A stretch of DNA of 7,048 nt, taken from NCBI GenBank assembly GCA_011055475.1, contig DSDH01000172.1:1-7048 (forward strand), written 5' to 3'. Source of the stretch: Phycisphaerales bacterium (lineage in GTDB: Bacteria > Planctomycetota > Phycisphaerae > Sedimentisphaerales > Anaerohalosphaeraceae). Under the pieces are notes generated by a model that was given only the letters and a program-made list of their open reading frames with translations, had not been told where the DNA came from and made no database searches. Position 1 is the stretch's first letter; every line of letters starts with the position of its first letter. Positions 1-5,416 of this stretch are shown here, in pieces. The position numbers and the translations under genes were made by a program.

Positions 1-1887
1 CCCCTGCAGGGGCTGGCGGCCTTGCTGTTCGTGTTCCTGCTCGCCGCCTGCAACAGCTCGGAGGCAGCCCCCGGACCCGGCGCCAGTACCGGCAACGCGG
101 GCGATGTTGCTGACGACAGCACAGAAGACACCGATGACAGCAGCGAGAGCACCGCGCTGCTGGAGGAAACCGCCTTCGATCCCCACTGGGGCATGATGGG
201 CGTGTTCACTGACGCGGCCAGCTGCACCACCTGCCACCGGGCGAACGAGACTGCCGGGGTGATGACCTACGACGGCACGGACGTGAGCCCCGGCGCCGGC
301 TGGGAGAACAGCATGATGGCCCTGGCCTTCGCCGACCCCTATTTCCAGGCGGCGGTGGCCGAGGAGACGGCGCAGTTTCCGCACCTGGCCGGTTTCATCG
401 AAGACACCTGCCTCACCTGCCACGCCCCCATGGGGCGCACCCACGCGCAGCAGACCGGCGAGGACCTGGACGCGGACGGCTACTACCGCTTCGAGACCGC
501 GCTGGGCCACATGCATGCCCGCGAGGGCGTGAGCTGCACGGCCTGTCACCAGATCCAGGACGACGGCAGCCTGGGTGAGCCGCTCTCGTTCAGCGGCAAC
601 TACCGCATCCTCTCGCAGGCGGAATGGACGGACATGGGGCTGGATCGACCCGAGATCTACGGCCCCTACGAGGCCCCGGCGGCGAACGCGATGTCACAGG
701 CCACCCAGTACGACCCGGTGCATGGCCCGCACATGAAGGACTCCGGTCAGTGCGCCACCTGCCACACCCTGTTCACCCCCACCCTGGACCTGGCGGGCGT
801 GCCCACCGGCAAGGCCTTCCCGGAACAGACGCCCTACCAGGAATGGGAGAACAGCGTGTACGCCCCGGGCCGCGCGAAGCAGGCCAGCTGCCAGGACTGC
901 CACATGCCGGCGCCCGCGGGCTACGGCACCCAGATCGCGGTCAAGCAGGATGGCTCGCCGAACGCGAACTGGCCGACCCGCAGCCCCTTCCACACCCACG
1001 GCTTCGTCGGCGGCAACACCCACACGCTGGAGGTCCTGCTGGCCTTCCGCAGCCTGCTGGGCATCGAGGGCAACACCAGCGTGGAAGGCCTGGAGGCGCA
1101 GATCGAGGCCACCCGCGCCCAGCTCGAGAACCGCAGCGCCGAGATCGCCATCGAGACCGTCACCGAAAACGCCGGCCAGCTCGAGATCCCGGTGCGCGTC
1201 ACCAACAAGACCGGGCACAAGCTGCCGACGTCCTACCCCTCGCGCCGCGCCTGGATCCACCTCCAGGTGACGGACGCCAACGGCGCCACGGTGTTCGAAT
1301 CGGGCCGCGCGGACGAACGCGGCCGCATCAGCACCGACGCCCGGGCCCTGCAGCACGCGTGTGTGGCGGGCGACAAGGTGGCGGGCTTTGACTACAGCAC
1401 CTGCTACGAGCCGCACCGCGACGTCATCACCCACCCGGACCAGGTGGCGATCTATGAATCCGTGCTGGGCGACGTCGAGGGCGAGATCACCTACGTGCTG
1501 CTGCACGCCAGCGAGTACCTCAAGGACAACCGCCTCCCGCCCGAGGGCTTCGCGCGCAGCGCCGTGCCGGGCACGAACGAGGGCCTGCCGGCGGACCACG
1601 CCAGCGCCATCATCGGCGTGCCGGACAGCGACACCGACTTCAACGCCGAAACGGCCGGGGGCGGCAGCGGCCAGGACGTCGTTCACTACCGGGTCGACAC
1701 TGGCGCCTTTACGGCCCCGTTCACCATCGAGGCTGCCCTGCGCTACCAGTCCGTGCGCCCCGGCTTCGTCGCTGGCCTGCACCATGACGAGGAACCCCGC
1801 GTCGCCCGCTACAAGCAGATGGTCGACCTGATCCCGCCCACGGTAGAGACGCTGGCCTCGGACGACACCCTGCTGGTGGCGAACTGA
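1..1887 (+). CDS. Pentahaem c-type cytochrome lipoprotein (5'-partial)
   Basis: This is a predicted periplasm-facing electron-transfer protein. Numbering here starts at the TTG at 22. Five CXXCH haem-attachment motifs lie at residues 68-72, 130-134, 172-176, 244-248 and 290-294. The frame is open to base 1 and already encodes hydrophobic residues there (LAALLFVFLLAAC), so the TTG is probably not the real start and the signal peptide begins outside the window. LAAC at residues 7-10 is a lipobox. The +2 residue is Asn, which suggests outer-membrane sorting. An Asp/Ser/Glu-rich linker (about 27-50) follows the anchor. Many His residues (for example H121, H163, H165, H234, H237) could be distal haem ligands. 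The haem-free C-terminal half (about 295-621) contains TGHKLPTSYPSRRAW at 397-411, a motif I associate with cytochrome c554-like multihaem proteins. Two lone cysteines (447, 461) could form a disulfide. The electron partner and pathway cannot be read from the sequence, and no neighbouring gene helps. The cytochrome class is very likely; the exact family is less sure. Confidence 0.88.
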   Translation, partial: PLQGLAALLFVFLLAACNSSEAAPGPGASTGNAGDVADDSTEDTDDSSESTALLEETAFDPHWGMMGVFTDAASCTTCHRANETAGVMTYDGTDVSPGAGWENSMMALAFADPYFQAAVAEETAQFPHLAGFIEDTCLTCHAPMGRTHAQQTGEDLDADGYYRFETALGHMHAREGVSCTACHQIQDDGSLGEPLSFSGNYRILSQAEWTDMGLDRPEIYGPYEAPAANAMSQATQYDPVHGPHMKDSGQCATCHTLFTPTLDLAGVPTGKAFPEQTPYQEWENSVYAPGRAKQASCQDCHMPAPAGYGTQIAVKQDGSPNANWPTRSPFHTHGFVGGNTHTLEVLLAFRSLLGIEGNTSVEGLEAQIEATRAQLENRSAEIAIETVTENAGQLEIPVRVTNKTGHKLPTSYPSRRAWIHLQVTDANGATVFESGRADERGRISTDARALQHACVAGDKVAGFDYSTCYEPHRDVITHPDQVAIYESVLGDVEGEITYVLLHASEYLKDNRLPPEGFARSAVPGTNEGLPADHASAIIGVPDSDTDFNAETAGGGSGQDVVHYRVDTGAFTAPFTIEAALRYQSVRPGFVAGLHHDEEPRVARYKQMVDLIPPTVETLASDDTLLVAN

Positions 1888-1910
1888 TCACCGATCGGCG
1901 GGCAGGCGAA

Positions 1911-1936
1911 TAAAAACGGCCCACTGTGGCGGGCCG
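1911..1936 (-). terminator. Rho-independent terminator reading on the - strand
   Basis: The arms 1917-1922 (cggccc) and 1931-1936 (gggccg) form a 6-bp GC stem with an 8-base loop. Read on the - strand, the stem is followed directly by TTTTTATT, the complement of the A-run at 1910-1916. This is the classic layout for stopping transcripts from the right, here the helicase transcript. On the + strand it lies 29 bases past the cytochrome stop but is followed only by a mixed sequence (cgccttgctgttc), so a bidirectional role is possible but weaker. Confidence 0.65.
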
Positions 1937-1970
1937 CCTTGCTGTTCATTGCCAGTAGCCGAGCGGTCGT

Positions 1971-1992
1971 TCGCGATTTTCATCGCTCCTAC
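1971..1992 (-). repeat. REP-like palindromic repeat, single copy
   Basis: This 22-base stretch matches 6948-6969 at 19 of 22 positions. It ends in cgctcctac, the complement of the gtaggagcg head common in REP elements of gammaproteobacteria. The inner hairpin pairs gcga (1973-1976) with tcgc (1983-1986) around ttttca. The right-hand copy has gcgg and ccgc, so the closing pair has changed on both sides. Strand is given as the orientation in which gtaggagcg reads forward. Confidence 0.6.
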
Positions 1993-2004
1993 CCCCTCTC
2001 CCCC

Positions 2005-2110
2005 ATCATTCCGGCGCAGGCCGGAATCCAGGGCGGGGGGCAGCCGGGTATCCACGGGCATGCCCACCTCGCATGGCGACGAGGCTGGATCCCTGCGTTC
2101 GCGGGGAGGA
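2005..2110. repeat. Composite inverted-repeat element (two hairpins, atccag/ctggat arms)
   Basis: On the left, attccggc (2008-2015) pairs with gccggaat (2020-2027) around a 4-base loop. It is followed by atccag (2026-2031). The right side mirrors this, with ctggat (2085-2090) followed by an imperfect hairpin (2091-2106). Between them lie the palindrome gggcatgccc (2056-2065) and a small cctcg/cgagg hairpin (about 2068-2084). This arrangement resembles the short palindromic intergenic elements with a 'CATTCC..GGAATCCAG' core that are dispersed in many proteobacterial genomes. The right hairpin has diverged. There is no coding content. A related perfect palindrome sits at 4221-4248. Confidence 0.55.
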
Positions 2111-2170
2111 CGGCAAAAACGCCGATGCTGGCCGAGAGGCACCGCTCGCGATTCCCTTCGCGGCTACCAA

Positions 2171-2200
2171 CCGGGACGTGGTCACGGTGACGTGTCCCGG
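2171..2200 (-). terminator. Stem-loop just past the helicase stop
   Basis: ccgggac (2171-2177) and gtcccgg (2194-2200) make a 7-bp stem. Inside it, gtc (2181-2183) and gac (2189-2191) can pair across a small internal loop. The structure begins 16 bases after the helicase stop. On the - strand it is followed by ttggtag, which is poor in T, so it is a weak intrinsic terminator at best. It may instead protect the mRNA 3' end, with the T-tract hairpin at 1911-1936 as the final stop. Confidence 0.4.
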
Positions 2201-2216
2201 GCCTCCCCGTTCCGCC

Positions 2217-4037
2217 TCACGGCTTCCGGCTTCTGCCCGCGGCGTTGTCCTTGCGCTTGCCCTTGCCGCCTTCGGCCTTCTTGAAGCCCGGTTTCTTGAA
2301 GCCCGGCTTCTTGCCACCCGGCTTGCCGGCCGGCCCCTGGTCGGGGGTGATGTTGAGCTTGCGGCCGCAGACCCAGACGTTCTTGAGGTGCTGGAAGACG
2401 TGCTTGGGCATGCCCTCGGGCAGCTCGATCACGCTGAAGTCGTCGAACAGCCTGATACGACCGATGTAGCGACTTTCGATGCCGGCCTCGTTGGCGATGG
2501 CGCCGACGATGTGCTTGGGCTCGGCGCCGTGGCTGCGGCCGACCTCGATGCGGTAGCGCATCATGCCGGCCTCGGGGGCCCCGCCCTCGCGGCCGCGCGG
2601 CTCGCCACGGTCCTCGTCGCGGCGCGCGCGCTGGCGCGGGTCCCGCCGGGCATCCTCGCGTTCGCGCGCGGGCGCACGGGTGGCCACCTCGGGGACTTCA
2701 TCGACGCTGGGTTTCAAGGGCCGCTCGCGCTGCACCAGGTAGGCGAGCGCGGCGGCGATCTCGGCCAGGCCGATGTTGTGCTCGGCCTGGTAGCCCTCGA
2801 TGAGCTCCTCGTAGTACCCGAGGTCCTGTCCTTCCAGGGTGTCGGTGATGAGCTGCTTGAACTGGCCGACGCGCTTGCCGGTAATGGCCTCGCGGCTCGG
2901 CAGCTGCATGGGCGTGATGGGCTGGCCGGTGGCCTTCTCGATGGCGCGCAGCATGCGCGTCTCGCGCGGGGCGACGAAGAGGATGGCGTCCCCCGTGCGC
3001 CCGGCACGGCCGGTGCGCCCGATGCGGTGAATGTAGGCCTCGGTGTCGTAGGGGATGTCGTAGTTGATGACGTGACTGATGCGCGGCACGTCCAGCCCGC
3101 GCGCGACCACGTCGGTGCCGACGATGATGTCGATGACCCCGCTCTTCAGGCGCTCGACGGTCTTCTCGCGCATCTGCTGCGTGATGTCGCCGTTGAGCGG
3201 TGCGGCGGAGTAGCCGCGTGCCTCGAGTTTCTCCGCCAGCTCGACGGTGGCGGTCTTGGTGCGCACGAAGATGATGATGCCGTCGAAGTCCTCGACCTCG
3301 AGGATGCGGGTGAGGGCATCGAGCTTGTGCGTGCCGCTCACCTGCCAGTAGCGCTGGGTGATGGCGGTGACGGTCTTGGTCTTGGCCTGGATGCGGATCT
3401 CCACCGGGTCGCGCAGGTATTTCTGCGTCACGCGGCGGATGGGTTCGGGCATGGTGGCGGAGAACAGCGCGATCTGGCGCTCGGGCGGCGTGTGCTCGAG
3501 GATCTGCTCCACGTCGTCGATGAAGCCCATGCGCAGCATCTCGTCGGCCTCGTCCAGCACCAGCGCGGAGAGGGTGTCGAGCTTGAGCGTCTTGCGGCGC
3601 AGGTGATCCTGCACGCGGCCCGGGGTGCCGACCACCACGTGCACGCCGCGGCGCAGCTGCCTGAGCTGCACGTCCATGCCCTGCCCGCCGTACACCGGCA
3701 GGATGTGGAAGCCCGGCAGGTGCCGTGCGTAACGCTGCATGGCCTCGGCCACCTGGATGGCCAGCTCACGCGTGGGCGTGAGCACCAGGAGCTGCGGCTC
3801 GGCGCGGGAGAGGTCCAGCCGGCTCAACAGCGGCAGCGCGAAGGCGGCCGTCTTGCCCGTGCCGGTCTGGGCCATGCCCAGCAGGTCGCGGCCGGCGAGC
3901 AGCGGCGGGAGAGTGGCGGCCTGGATGGGCGATGGCGTCTCGTAACCGACCTCATCGACGGCCTTTAGCACGGCGGGGGCCAGGTCGAAATCGGCAAAGC
4001 GGACGGGATTATCGGAAGTATCGGGTGGGGAAGACAT
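2217..4037 (-). CDS. deaD: DEAD-box ATP-dependent RNA helicase, DeaD/CsdA type
   Basis: This cytoplasmic ATP-dependent RNA helicase has 606 residues, near the length of E. coli CsdA. The family unwinds RNA in ribosome assembly, cold adaptation and mRNA decay. Visible motifs are: Q motif around F14 and PSPIQ 35-39; I AQTGTGKT 56-63; Ia PTREL 88-92; Ib TPGR 138-141; II DEAD 162-165; III SAT 193-195; IV IIFVRT 255-260; V TDVVARGLDV 308-317; VI HRIGRTGRAG 337-346. An Arg/Glu/Asp-rich linker (about 450-490) leads to a DbpA-like RNA-binding domain (about 493-562). A basic tail follows (563-606) with KKPGF repeats. All helicase motifs look intact. The ATG at 4037 is supported by AAGG at 4047-4044, six bases upstream. 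The gene is read alone, in the same direction as hsp20 but 269 bases away, so it probably has its own promoter. RhlE or DbpA are less likely given the length and domain order. Confidence 0.95.
   Translation of the reverse strand: MSSPPDTSDNPVRFADFDLAPAVLKAVDEVGYETPSPIQAATLPPLLAGRDLLGMAQTGTGKTAAFALPLLSRLDLSRAEPQLLVLTPTRELAIQVAEAMQRYARHLPGFHILPVYGGQGMDVQLRQLRRGVHVVVGTPGRVQDHLRRKTLKLDTLSALVLDEADEMLRMGFIDDVEQILEHTPPERQIALFSATMPEPIRRVTQKYLRDPVEIRIQAKTKTVTAITQRYWQVSGTHKLDALTRILEVEDFDGIIIFVRTKTATVELAEKLEARGYSAAPLNGDITQQMREKTVERLKSGVIDIIVGTDVVARGLDVPRISHVINYDIPYDTEAYIHRIGRTGRAGRTGDAILFVAPRETRMLRAIEKATGQPITPMQLPSREAITGKRVGQFKQLITDTLEGQDLGYYEELIEGYQAEHNIGLAEIAAALAYLVQRERPLKPSVDEVPEVATRAPAREREDARRDPRQRARRDEDRGEPRGREGGAPEAGMMRYRIEVGRSHGAEPKHIVGAIANEAGIESRYIGRIRLFDDFSVIELPEGMPKHVFQHLKNVWVCGRKLNITPDQGPAGKPGGKKPGFKKPGFKKAEGGKGKRKDNAAGRSRKP
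2278..2322 (-). repeat. 15-bp in-frame tandem repeat in the helicase tail
   Basis: Three 15-bp units (2278-2292, 2293-2307, 2308-2322) lie in the helicase gene. The first two differ at one base and the third is more diverged. In frame they encode the pentapeptide repeat KKPGF near the C-terminus (residues 576-587). Because 15 is a multiple of 3, slippage here would change tail length without a frameshift. Confidence 0.75.
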
Positions 4038-4043
4038 GCAGCG

Positions 4044-4047
4044 CCTT
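4044..4047 (-). promoter_or_regulatory. Ribosome binding site of the helicase
   Basis: On the - strand this reads AAGG, six bases before the ATG whose first base is at 4037. It is a short but well-placed Shine-Dalgarno site and supports the chosen start. Confidence 0.6.
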
Positions 4048-4088
4048 ATAAAGTACAGGCCCGGGCCACGGGCAAAGGGGATACGGGT

Positions 4089-4094
4089 ATTGTA
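4089..4094 (-). promoter_or_regulatory. Candidate -10 box of the helicase promoter
   Basis: On the - strand this reads TACAAT, a one-mismatch match to TATAAT. It would start the transcript near 4082 and leave a leader of about 45 bases. No convincing -35 lies 16-18 bases upstream. A rival arrangement nearer the gene (TTGCCC about 4072, then TTTATA/TATAAG about 4053-4047) would overlap the ribosome binding site and is less likely. Confidence 0.28.
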
Positions 4095-4184
4095 GGGGAA
4101 ATCGCCCAGGGGTGGGGCAGTCCGTTGCCAGACAGTCTATGCGCCACAGAGGGCCATATGCAGACACCACGTCGCTCGCGGGGC

Positions 4185-4267
4185 CGCAGAGGGGGGGAGA
4201 GAACACCCCAGGGTGTCATCCGTCATTCCGGCCTTCGCCGGAATGACGTAACGCCTGGGCCTCTGCG
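4185..4267. repeat. Nested inverted repeats, with a perfect 12-bp palindromic core
   Basis: The core is cgtcattccggc (4221-4232), loop cttc, then gccggaatgacg (4237-4248), with no mismatch in 12 pairs. To its left is a small hairpin, acaccc/gggtgt (4203-4216). Both are enclosed by cgcagagg (4185-4192) and cctctgcg (4260-4267). The core shares attccggc/gccggaat with 2008-2027, so it is a dispersed intergenic element. It lies about 60 bases past the hsp20 stop and could end that transcript, although there is no T-tract on either strand. Confidence 0.6.
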
Positions 4268-4306
4268 CCCTTCGTGGCAGAACCACCCTGGCAACGAACC
4301 AAGCCC

Positions 4307-4822
4307 CTACTCCACCTTGATCGCCCGCCGCTTCGATTTCGTGAGCTTGGGCAGGGTAAGTTCCAGTACGCCGTCCTTGTAGGCGGCCTTTGCCTTGTCG
4401 CTGTCGACGTCGGCCGGCAGGGTGAGGGTGCGGGTGAACTCGCCCCGCGACATCTCCATGCGGTAGTAGTCGCCCTTTTCCTCCTTGCTCTCGTGGCTGG
4501 TGCAGCCACGCAGGGTGATGCTGTTGTCGCTCACGGAGATGTCGATGTCTTCCTTCTTCACACCCGGCAGCTCGGCCTTGACCAGTATCTCGTTGTCGCG
4601 GTCGATGACGTCGACCTTCGGCATACGCCCCTCGAACGGCTGGGCGATATCGGACAGCGAGGGCCACTCCCAGCGCATGGGGCGCATCCAGCGGCGCGGC
4701 ATCATCGCCTCGAACAGCCGGTCCATTTCCTCGAAGGGCGACAGGGCCCGGCTGACGGGTTCGGCCTTCTGGATGGTGGGTTCCAGTTCCTGGCGGGTTT
4801 CTTTCTTTGGCGTTTTTGCCAT
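4307..4822 (-). CDS. hsp20: Small heat-shock protein, Hsp20/alpha-crystallin family
   Basis: This is an ATP-independent cytoplasmic holdase chaperone that binds unfolding proteins and passes them to the DnaK/ClpB systems. It has 171 residues, normal for bacterial Hsp20. The N-terminal arm holds SPFEEMDRLFE (28-38), typical of class A bacterial small heat-shock proteins, and a Trp/Met/Arg-rich stretch (43-53). The alpha-crystallin domain runs from about 67 to 160, with VDVIDRDNEILVKAELPGV early and the hallmark AAYKDGVLELTLPK at 146-159. The C-terminal IKV (168-170) fits the I-X-I/V motif used in oligomer assembly. The ATG at 4822 has a near-ideal ribosome site (AGGAGG) six bases upstream. The gene diverges from archease-rtcB and shares its control region. 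No sigma-32 promoter is evident; an FNR-type box with a well-placed -10 is, so low oxygen rather than heat may be the main signal (inference). Confidence 0.95.
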   Translation of the reverse strand: MAKTPKKETRQELEPTIQKAEPVSRALSPFEEMDRLFEAMMPRRWMRPMRWEWPSLSDIAQPFEGRMPKVDVIDRDNEILVKAELPGVKKEDIDISVSDNSITLRGCTSHESKEEKGDYYRMEMSRGEFTRTLTLPADVDSDKAKAAYKDGVLELTLPKLTKSKRRAIKVE

Positions 4823-4828
4823 AGGGCA

Positions 4829-4834
4829 CCTCCT
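4829..4834 (-). promoter_or_regulatory. Strong ribosome binding site of hsp20
   Basis: On the - strand this reads AGGAGG, six bases before the hsp20 ATG. It is the strongest Shine-Dalgarno site in the window and fixes the start. The contrast with archease, which has none close to its start, suggests very different translation rates from the two divergent promoters. Confidence 0.85.
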
Positions 4835-4874
4835 GTTTGCGCGGGTTGGAAACGAAACGCATCGTCAAGGGCGA

Positions 4875-4880
4875 TGTATA
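4875..4880 (-). promoter_or_regulatory. -10 box of the hsp20 promoter
   Basis: On the - strand this reads TATACA. It begins 21 bases after the edge of the FNR-type palindrome; a class II FNR promoter has about 22. The predicted start of transcription is near 4868, giving a 46-base leader. At 17-bp spacing the -35 position reads AATGCA, unlike TTGACA, as expected for an activator-dependent promoter. Confidence 0.55.
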
Positions 4881-4901
4881 GCCCAGCCGCGCGGGTTTGC
4901 A

Positions 4902-4915
4902 TTGATGCAGATCAA
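4902..4915. promoter_or_regulatory. FNR/ANR-type operator, perfect TTGAT-N4-ATCAA
   Basis: TTGAT GCAG ATCAA matches the FNR/ANR consensus exactly, and one more base pairs on each side (attgat..atcaat, 4901-4916). FNR-family regulators are iron-sulfur oxygen sensors; Dnr-type relatives that respond to NO use nearly the same site. The box lies between two divergent genes, with its centre about 41 bases from the predicted start on the hsp20 side and about 42 on the archease side. One dimer could therefore serve as a class II activator in either direction. Confidence 0.75.
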
Positions 4916-4938
4916 TCCTGCAGGGGACGCGAGGGGCG

Positions 4939-4944
4939 TATATA
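4939..4944 (+). promoter_or_regulatory. -10 box of the archease-rtcB promoter
   Basis: TATATA lies 23 bases right of the FNR-type box; reading gtatat (4938-4943) instead gives exactly 22. Transcription would start near 4951, leaving about 30 bases before the archease ATG. The -35 position (tcctgc at 17-bp spacing) has no resemblance to consensus, which again fits an activator-dependent promoter. Confidence 0.5.
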
Positions 4945-4980
4945 TGGGAGATTCCGCCAGCGACCGGACAGCGACCCGCA

Positions 4981-5400
4981 ATGGCTGCACACTGGGAACA
5001 CTTCGAACACGAGGCCGACATCGGCGTGCGGGGCACCGGCGAGACCGCGGCCGCGGCCTTCGAGCAGGCGGCGCTGGCCATGACGGCGGTGATCGCGGAC
5101 CCGGAGTCGGTGAGCGCGCGCGAGCCGGTGAGCGTCCACTGCGAGGCCCCGGACCTGGAGCTGCTGCTGGTGGACTGGCTGAACGCGCTGGTCTATGAAA
5201 TGGCGACACGCCACTGGCTGTTCGCCCGCTTCGAGGTGGCGATCGATGGCCAGCGGCTCCACGCCCGCGCCTGGGGCGAACCGCTGAACCTCGCCCGCCA
5301 CGAGCCGGCGGTGGAGATCAAGGGCGCGACCTACACCATGCTGGCCGTGCGCCAGCAATCCGACGGCCAGTGGCTGGCGCAGTGCGTGGTGGACGTATGA
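4981..5400 (+). CDS. Archease, activator of the RNA ligase RtcB
   Basis: Archease speeds RtcB guanylylation and allows multiple turnovers. It has 139 residues, the usual size. The N-terminus WEHFEHEADIGVRGTG (5-20) is the family signature; H10 and D13 are in the conserved HxADIG block, where D is a likely metal ligand. The block FEQAALAMTAVI (27-38), HEPAVEIKGATYT (107-119) and the C-terminal QCVVDV (134-139) also fit, with D138 conserved. Position 119 is Thr where archaeal members, from memory, have His (TYH); I believe Thr is common in bacterial forms. The ATG at 4981 is chosen because the signature begins right after it. No good Shine-Dalgarno lies within 15 bases, so initiation may be weak. 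The gene sits 16 bases before rtcB in one operon, the standard partnership, which supports both calls. Confidence 0.93.
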   Translation: MAAHWEHFEHEADIGVRGTGETAAAAFEQAALAMTAVIADPESVSAREPVSVHCEAPDLELLLVDWLNALVYEMATRHWLFARFEVAIDGQRLHARAWGEPLNLARHEPAVEIKGATYTMLAVRQQSDGQWLAQCVVDV

Positions 5401-5402
5401 CC

Positions 5403-5407
5403 GGAGA
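5403..5407 (+). promoter_or_regulatory. Ribosome binding site of rtcB
   Basis: GGAGA lies in the 16-base gap between the archease stop and the rtcB ATG, with nine bases to the start. It allows independent initiation and supports the ATG at 5417. The archease stop is only three bases upstream, so translational coupling is also likely. Confidence 0.6.
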
Positions 5408-5416
5408 CCCGCATCC

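Noticed and set aside
22..24. TTG at 22 as the true start of the cytochrome gene
   Set aside because: The frame is open to base 1 and the upstream codons continue the hydrophobic signal segment, while a start at 22 would leave no basic n-region; the start most likely lies outside the window.
694..1785. A 363-codon open frame on the - strand within the cytochrome gene
   Set aside because: Low-complexity Val/Ala/Gly/Arg translation, no plausible ribosome site or domain, and the + strand frame carries five haem motifs.
2073..3968. A 631-codon open frame on the + strand opposite the helicase
   Set aside because: It is antisense to an intact DEAD-box gene with every motif in place. Its translation is Leu/Ala/Gly/Asp/His-rich with no recognisable domain, as expected from the complement of GC-rich coding DNA.
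4835..4900. Possible sigma-32 heat-shock promoter for hsp20
   Set aside because: A CTTGACG-like stretch exists on the - strand (about 4863-4869), but no CCCCATNT-like -10 lies at the right distance before the ribosome site. The FNR-type arrangement fits better.
4823..4980. Sigma-54 (-24/-12) promoter for rtcB, as in E. coli
   Set aside because: The only TTGC (4897-4900) has CC, not GG, at the required distance upstream, and no RtcR gene is in the window.
4137..5081. A 314-codon - strand frame and overlapping + strand frames around hsp20
   Set aside because: They are out of frame with the clear alpha-crystallin domain and cross the divergent promoter region; composition is Arg/Ala/Pro-rich shadow sequence.
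5095..5400. Thr in place of His at archease residue 119 as a defect
   Set aside because: The rest of the family signature and the C-terminal Asp are intact, and I recall bacterial archeases often having Thr here, so it is more likely normal variation than loss of function.
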